Shown here: in pieces, positions 6,241 through 8,765 of the stretch | Position numbering within the stretch: the stretch's first letter is position 1 | Layout of the letters: every line of letters starts with the position of its first letter | NCBI GenBank assembly: GCA_016191715.1 | Contig: JACPVN010000085.1 | Location: 1-8,765 of the forward strand | Source of the DNA: Ignavibacteriota bacterium | GTDB taxonomy: Bacteria; Bacteroidota; Ignavibacteria; UBA10030; SZUA-254 | DNA: 8,765 nt | Reading direction: 5' to 3' | The notes under the pieces: model-generated | Databases searched by the model: none | What the model was told of the DNA's origin: nothing | What the model saw: only the letters and a program-made list of their open reading frames with translations | Translations under genes and position numbers: made by a program

Positions 6241-8580
6241 TTATCGTACAAGTAACATCTTCTTTGTATCACTAAATGCTTGTCCTGAGCCGGTCGAAGG
6301 AACTGCAGTTAGCTTATAGAAATAGATACCACTTGGGAGCGTGTTTGCATCAAACGATATAGCTTTGTAGCCTGCCTCCTGAATTTCGTTCACTAAGGTA
6401 GATACTTCTCGTCCAAGAACATCGTACACTTTTAATGTAACGTGAGTTAATTCGGGTAAATCATACTCTATCTTCGTCAAGGGATTGAACGGATTAGGAT
6501 AATTATTATGTAACCTGAAAGAAGCAGGTAATGCCGCAACACTTTCTTCCTTTTTTCTGCCAAGAGCCGGAGATAAGCTACCCAAAGAATTGCCTGTTGC
6601 CGCTTCAAGCATTTGCCCCATCGCAATAGTTCCCAAAGAATCAATTGTCATTCCCCGACTTGCCATGTTTTGATACATTTGACTTGCAAGTTCTTCGTTA
6701 CCGATAATAGTATTGGCGGTGATTATTTGGGATTGACAATATAACCATACATCATCGTCTGAAGTTCGTTCAGCGAGTCGTTCAGCTAAGACAATTGCAT
6801 TGCTATATTCTTTCCGTTCCATCTTTTGTTGCACTTTATAAATTGAAGCATGTTTTCTCAGTCTGCCTGACTTCGACTGATTTTCTACTTTATTCAAATA
6901 TGTTTCCCATGAAGTTTCCAACGCGTGAGAATACTTCCCGAGAGGACCAACAAATGACGAAAGTATAGGTACTGCATCGCCCGCGCTGTCAGGATTATCC
7001 TCGATGAGCGAAACAAGATGGGAAATGTATCTCATTGCTTTTACAGAATCCCTCCAAGAAGATAATTCAAAGTCTGTCATTGTATTGAAAACATTATTAT
7101 CACCTAGTTCGGCTTTCGCTATTGGTGGTTCTCCACCTCCACAACCCTGTGGAGATTCATAGGAAACAGTTCCATAAAATCTTGATGTTGGTGGAGGACA
7201 TTCTGCCGGATTTCCCCACGTCGTTAAATCGGCATACGCTGTACCTGTTCCCATATTTTTCACCCAGTACCCGTTGCCATAAATAGTATTGTACCCTCCA
7301 TTCGATGCTGTGACTAAATCACAACCAGCACTACATCCTCCTACGCTAAGTGTTTGCTTCTCTCCGAACAAAGGAACGCCTACCGATGAGATACCGCCAC
7401 AATCACAATATGTCCATACATCGCCGAGAAATAGAGTGCCTGTGGAATTTCTTGCAATCTGGTTTGATGTATTATTGTAAATAGAATTATACCCGGGTGA
7501 AATTCCGTTGCCACTACCATACACGGCAGTAGAACTACCATCCGTATATAAGCCCCACTGATTGTTGTCATGGATAACGGTGTTAGCCATATAAACATAG
7601 GCAGAGCTAAAAGCATATAAGCCGGCATTAGTGTTATTGGCAATTTCAGTTACGGTCGTACCGGATTTACCTATGGATGCCCAGGCATTGTAAAGATATA
7701 AACCGGTGCCGTTGTTGTTGAGCTTGGTTCCTTTAATGTAAAGAGCGCCATAAAAGAGAGAGTTGTATGCGTAGATTCCTGTACTGAAAGAATTAGTGAT
7801 TTCACATAGTTCCACAGTCAACCCGTTGTTGCCGCTTGCGATATTTGCCCTAATGCCTTCCTGAGCGTAACGGATATTGCAATACTTCAATATGCTGGGA
7901 GCGGTATAGAGTTTAATGCCAACCCAATCACCTGCAACAGGCGTTGCTTTGGAGGAAGTGAAAGTAATGGGAGACGCTGCAGTACCTTGTGCATCAATAG
8001 TGCCGTTGCAAATAAGCTGGGAATTTGTACCAAATTTGAGTTGAGCACCTGGGTACACATATAGTTTACTACCTGTGGGAAGTGTCCATGTAATATTGTC
8101 TGCGACTTCTACGATACCGTAAATCTTGAGTGAGGCATTGCTACCAAAAACATTGCTAGTATTAGATTTCACAATCAGTGAACCATTTATTATTGCATTA
8201 GAATTACTTGCAAGATTCAAAGACGTAGATTCAAGTAATTTAATACAGTTGGATGTTGATACTATCCAAGTACTATTTACATCAATTTGCCTGGGACCAA
8301 GTAGCATGTCCATATTTACAGTACCTGTAGCAAGATAATTCATATTTGCTGGAAGAGAAGATGAATTTTTTATGTATGCTTCTGGACCACCATACGCGCC
8401 TACACAGTTTACTAAAACCGATAGCGTAGACAAACTTGTGAATCTATCATTAAACTCATCCCGGTATTGTACAGGAGACTGGGGCCACCATCCTGCATCC
8501 CAATAATTATTGTTACTTGGGAAAAAAAAATTTGTCAAGGTTGGATTAGAAATTGGGCCCGCCTCATCAGCATAAATATC
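6241..8580 (-). CDS. Secreted beta-helix protein with T9SS-type C-terminal sorting domain (5' end uncertain)
   Basis: Residues are numbered from TTG 8538 (765 aa). About 100-375 are repeats rich in N, G, T, S and aromatic residues (GSLIVKSN, CNIRYAQEGIRAN, LCEITNSFSTGIYAYN, GTKLNNNGTGLYLYN, NTVIHDNNQWGLYTD), typical of a right-handed parallel beta-helix of the NosD/pectate-lyase kind. A Cys/Gly-rich segment follows, then a mainly helical, possibly TPR-like region (about 490-650). Residues 673-765 are the sorting domain: NNYPNPFNP, VYDVLGREV, LPSGIYFYKLTA, KKMLLVR. In the FCB group this tail directs export across the outer membrane and surface attachment. Coding character continues upstream of 8538 (DIYADEAGPISNP) to an in-frame TGA at 8629-8631, with no ATG and no signal peptide. 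The TTG start is therefore doubtful and the N-terminus is probably lost, by mutation or assembly. Residues 747-754 look inserted. Confidence 0.85.
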   Translation of the reverse strand, partial: DIYADEAGPISNPTLTNFFFPSNNNYWDAGWWPQSPVQYRDEFNDRFTSLSTLSVLVNCVGAYGGPEAYIKNSSSLPANMNYLATGTVNMDMLLGPRQIDVNSTWIVSTSNCIKLLESTSLNLASNSNAIINGSLIVKSNTSNVFGSNASLKIYGIVEVADNITWTLPTGSKLYVYPGAQLKFGTNSQLICNGTIDAQGTAASPITFTSSKATPVAGDWVGIKLYTAPSILKYCNIRYAQEGIRANIASGNNGLTVELCEITNSFSTGIYAYNSLFYGALYIKGTKLNNNGTGLYLYNAWASIGKSGTTVTEIANNTNAGLYAFSSAYVYMANTVIHDNNQWGLYTDGSSTAVYGSGNGISPGYNSIYNNTSNQIARNSTGTLFLGDVWTYCDCGGISSVGVPLFGEKQTLSVGGCSAGCDLVTASNGGYNTIYGNGYWVKNMGTGTAYADLTTWGNPAECPPPTSRFYGTVSYESPQGCGGGEPPIAKAELGDNNVFNTMTDFELSSWRDSVKAMRYISHLVSLIEDNPDSAGDAVPILSSFVGPLGKYSHALETSWETYLNKVENQSKSGRLRKHASIYKVQQKMERKEYSNAIVLAERLAERTSDDDVWLYCQSQIITANTIIGNEELASQMYQNMASRGMTIDSLGTIAMGQMLEAATGNSLGSLSPALGRKKEESVAALPASFRLHNNYPNPFNPLTKIEYDLPELTHVTLKVYDVLGREVSTLVNEIQEAGYKAISFDANTLPSGIYFYKLTAVPSTGSGQAFSDTKKMLLVR
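6277..6300. repeat. Dispersed-repeat-like insertion (encodes PSTGSGQA) in the sorting domain
   Basis: The plus strand reads TGCTTGTCCTGAGCCGGTCG then AAGG, 24 bp, exactly eight codons. It separates KLTAV from FSDTKKMLLV, which are normally almost adjacent in such tails. From memory, strings of the form CTTGTCCTGAGC...GTCGAAGGA recur widely in environmental bacterial genomes. That recollection is not checked here. Confidence 0.55.
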
Positions 8581-8628
8581 ATCAGTAGCAGATTCATTGA
8601 GGGTTGATGCGTTATTATTAAATTGGGG

Positions 8629-8765
8629 TCATCGCGTAATAGTGTGGGTAAAAAGCGAGTAGAGAATGGATATAAGTTCAAGCAAGAGAACGTGTTAGAG
8701 GATTTTTATGTGTGAGGAAAAAGTAGTATGATTTCTCTATGTCAAAAAAGAAAAGATTATTGGAC
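8629..8765. other. Unresolved right edge; possible plus-strand gene start
   Basis: On the minus strand, stops lie in every frame and no start for the secreted protein is found. On the plus strand ATG 8728 (reading MISLCQKRKDYW) follows GAGG at 8714-8717 by 10 nt, and ATG 8739 reads MSKKKRLLD; either could begin a gene that leaves the window. An open plus frame ending at TGA 8713-8715 (GKKRVENGYKFKQENVLEDF) has coding-like composition but no start. Too little sequence remains to decide. Confidence 0.2.

Noticed and set aside
5377..8631. Alternative genetic code in which TGA is a sense codon, suggested by TGA at 5377-5379 and 8629-8631
   Set aside because: The sigma-factor gene ends in TGA right after its conserved region 4, and reading through it would run into the next gene. 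A TGA also lies directly before the uvrA start. Tryptophan is encoded by TGG throughout the genes read.

Overview
The window looks like a chromosomal piece of an uncultured member of the FCB group, most likely Ignavibacteria/Chlorobi-like or Bacteroidota. The clues are a secreted protein with a type IX secretion-type C-terminal tail (YPNPFNP ... GIYFYKL ... KKMLLV), weak Shine-Dalgarno sequences at most starts, moderate GC, and several short low-complexity repeats. The lineage is an inference. All convincing genes are on the minus strand.

Layout. 1-2835: uvrA, the excision-repair ATPase, complete except for roughly its last 15-20 codons. Its first 45 or so codons are an unusual extension built from short repeats, including four perfect 7-bp units. 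2894-2930: a strong terminator. 2957-4556: a two-gene unit in which an ECF sigma factor (3888-4556) is followed 37 bp later by an exported beta-rich protein with GLG-type repeats (2957-3850). The sigma gene has a dyad in its upstream region. 4843-5457: a small conserved-hypothetical gene with a very good ribosome binding site but an in-frame TGA at codon 27.

5654-5966: no gene, but a tandem array of about 15 diverged units of 21 nt (two are 20 nt). Each unit is built around a short palindrome (consensus CCTGCAACGTGCAGG). 6036-6066: a bidirectional terminator-like hairpin. 6069-6174: a 106-bp element with 20-bp inverted ends (one mismatch), bounded by TTAA. 6241 to about 8580 or 8628: a large secreted beta-helix protein with a T9SS-type tail. 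It lacks a convincing start and signal peptide and carries an in-frame insertion resembling a dispersed repeat (PSTGSGQA). 8629-8765: unresolved, with a possible plus-strand gene running off the edge.

How the parts relate. The sigma factor and the exported protein probably form an envelope-responsive unit, with the exported protein in the slot where an anti-sigma factor usually sits. The other genes have no evident functional link. The most unusual content is repeat-derived: the 21-nt hairpin array, the TTAA-bounded element, the 7-bp repeat inside uvrA, and the insertion in the sorting domain. Together they suggest a genome in which small repeats have invaded intergenic regions and gene ends.
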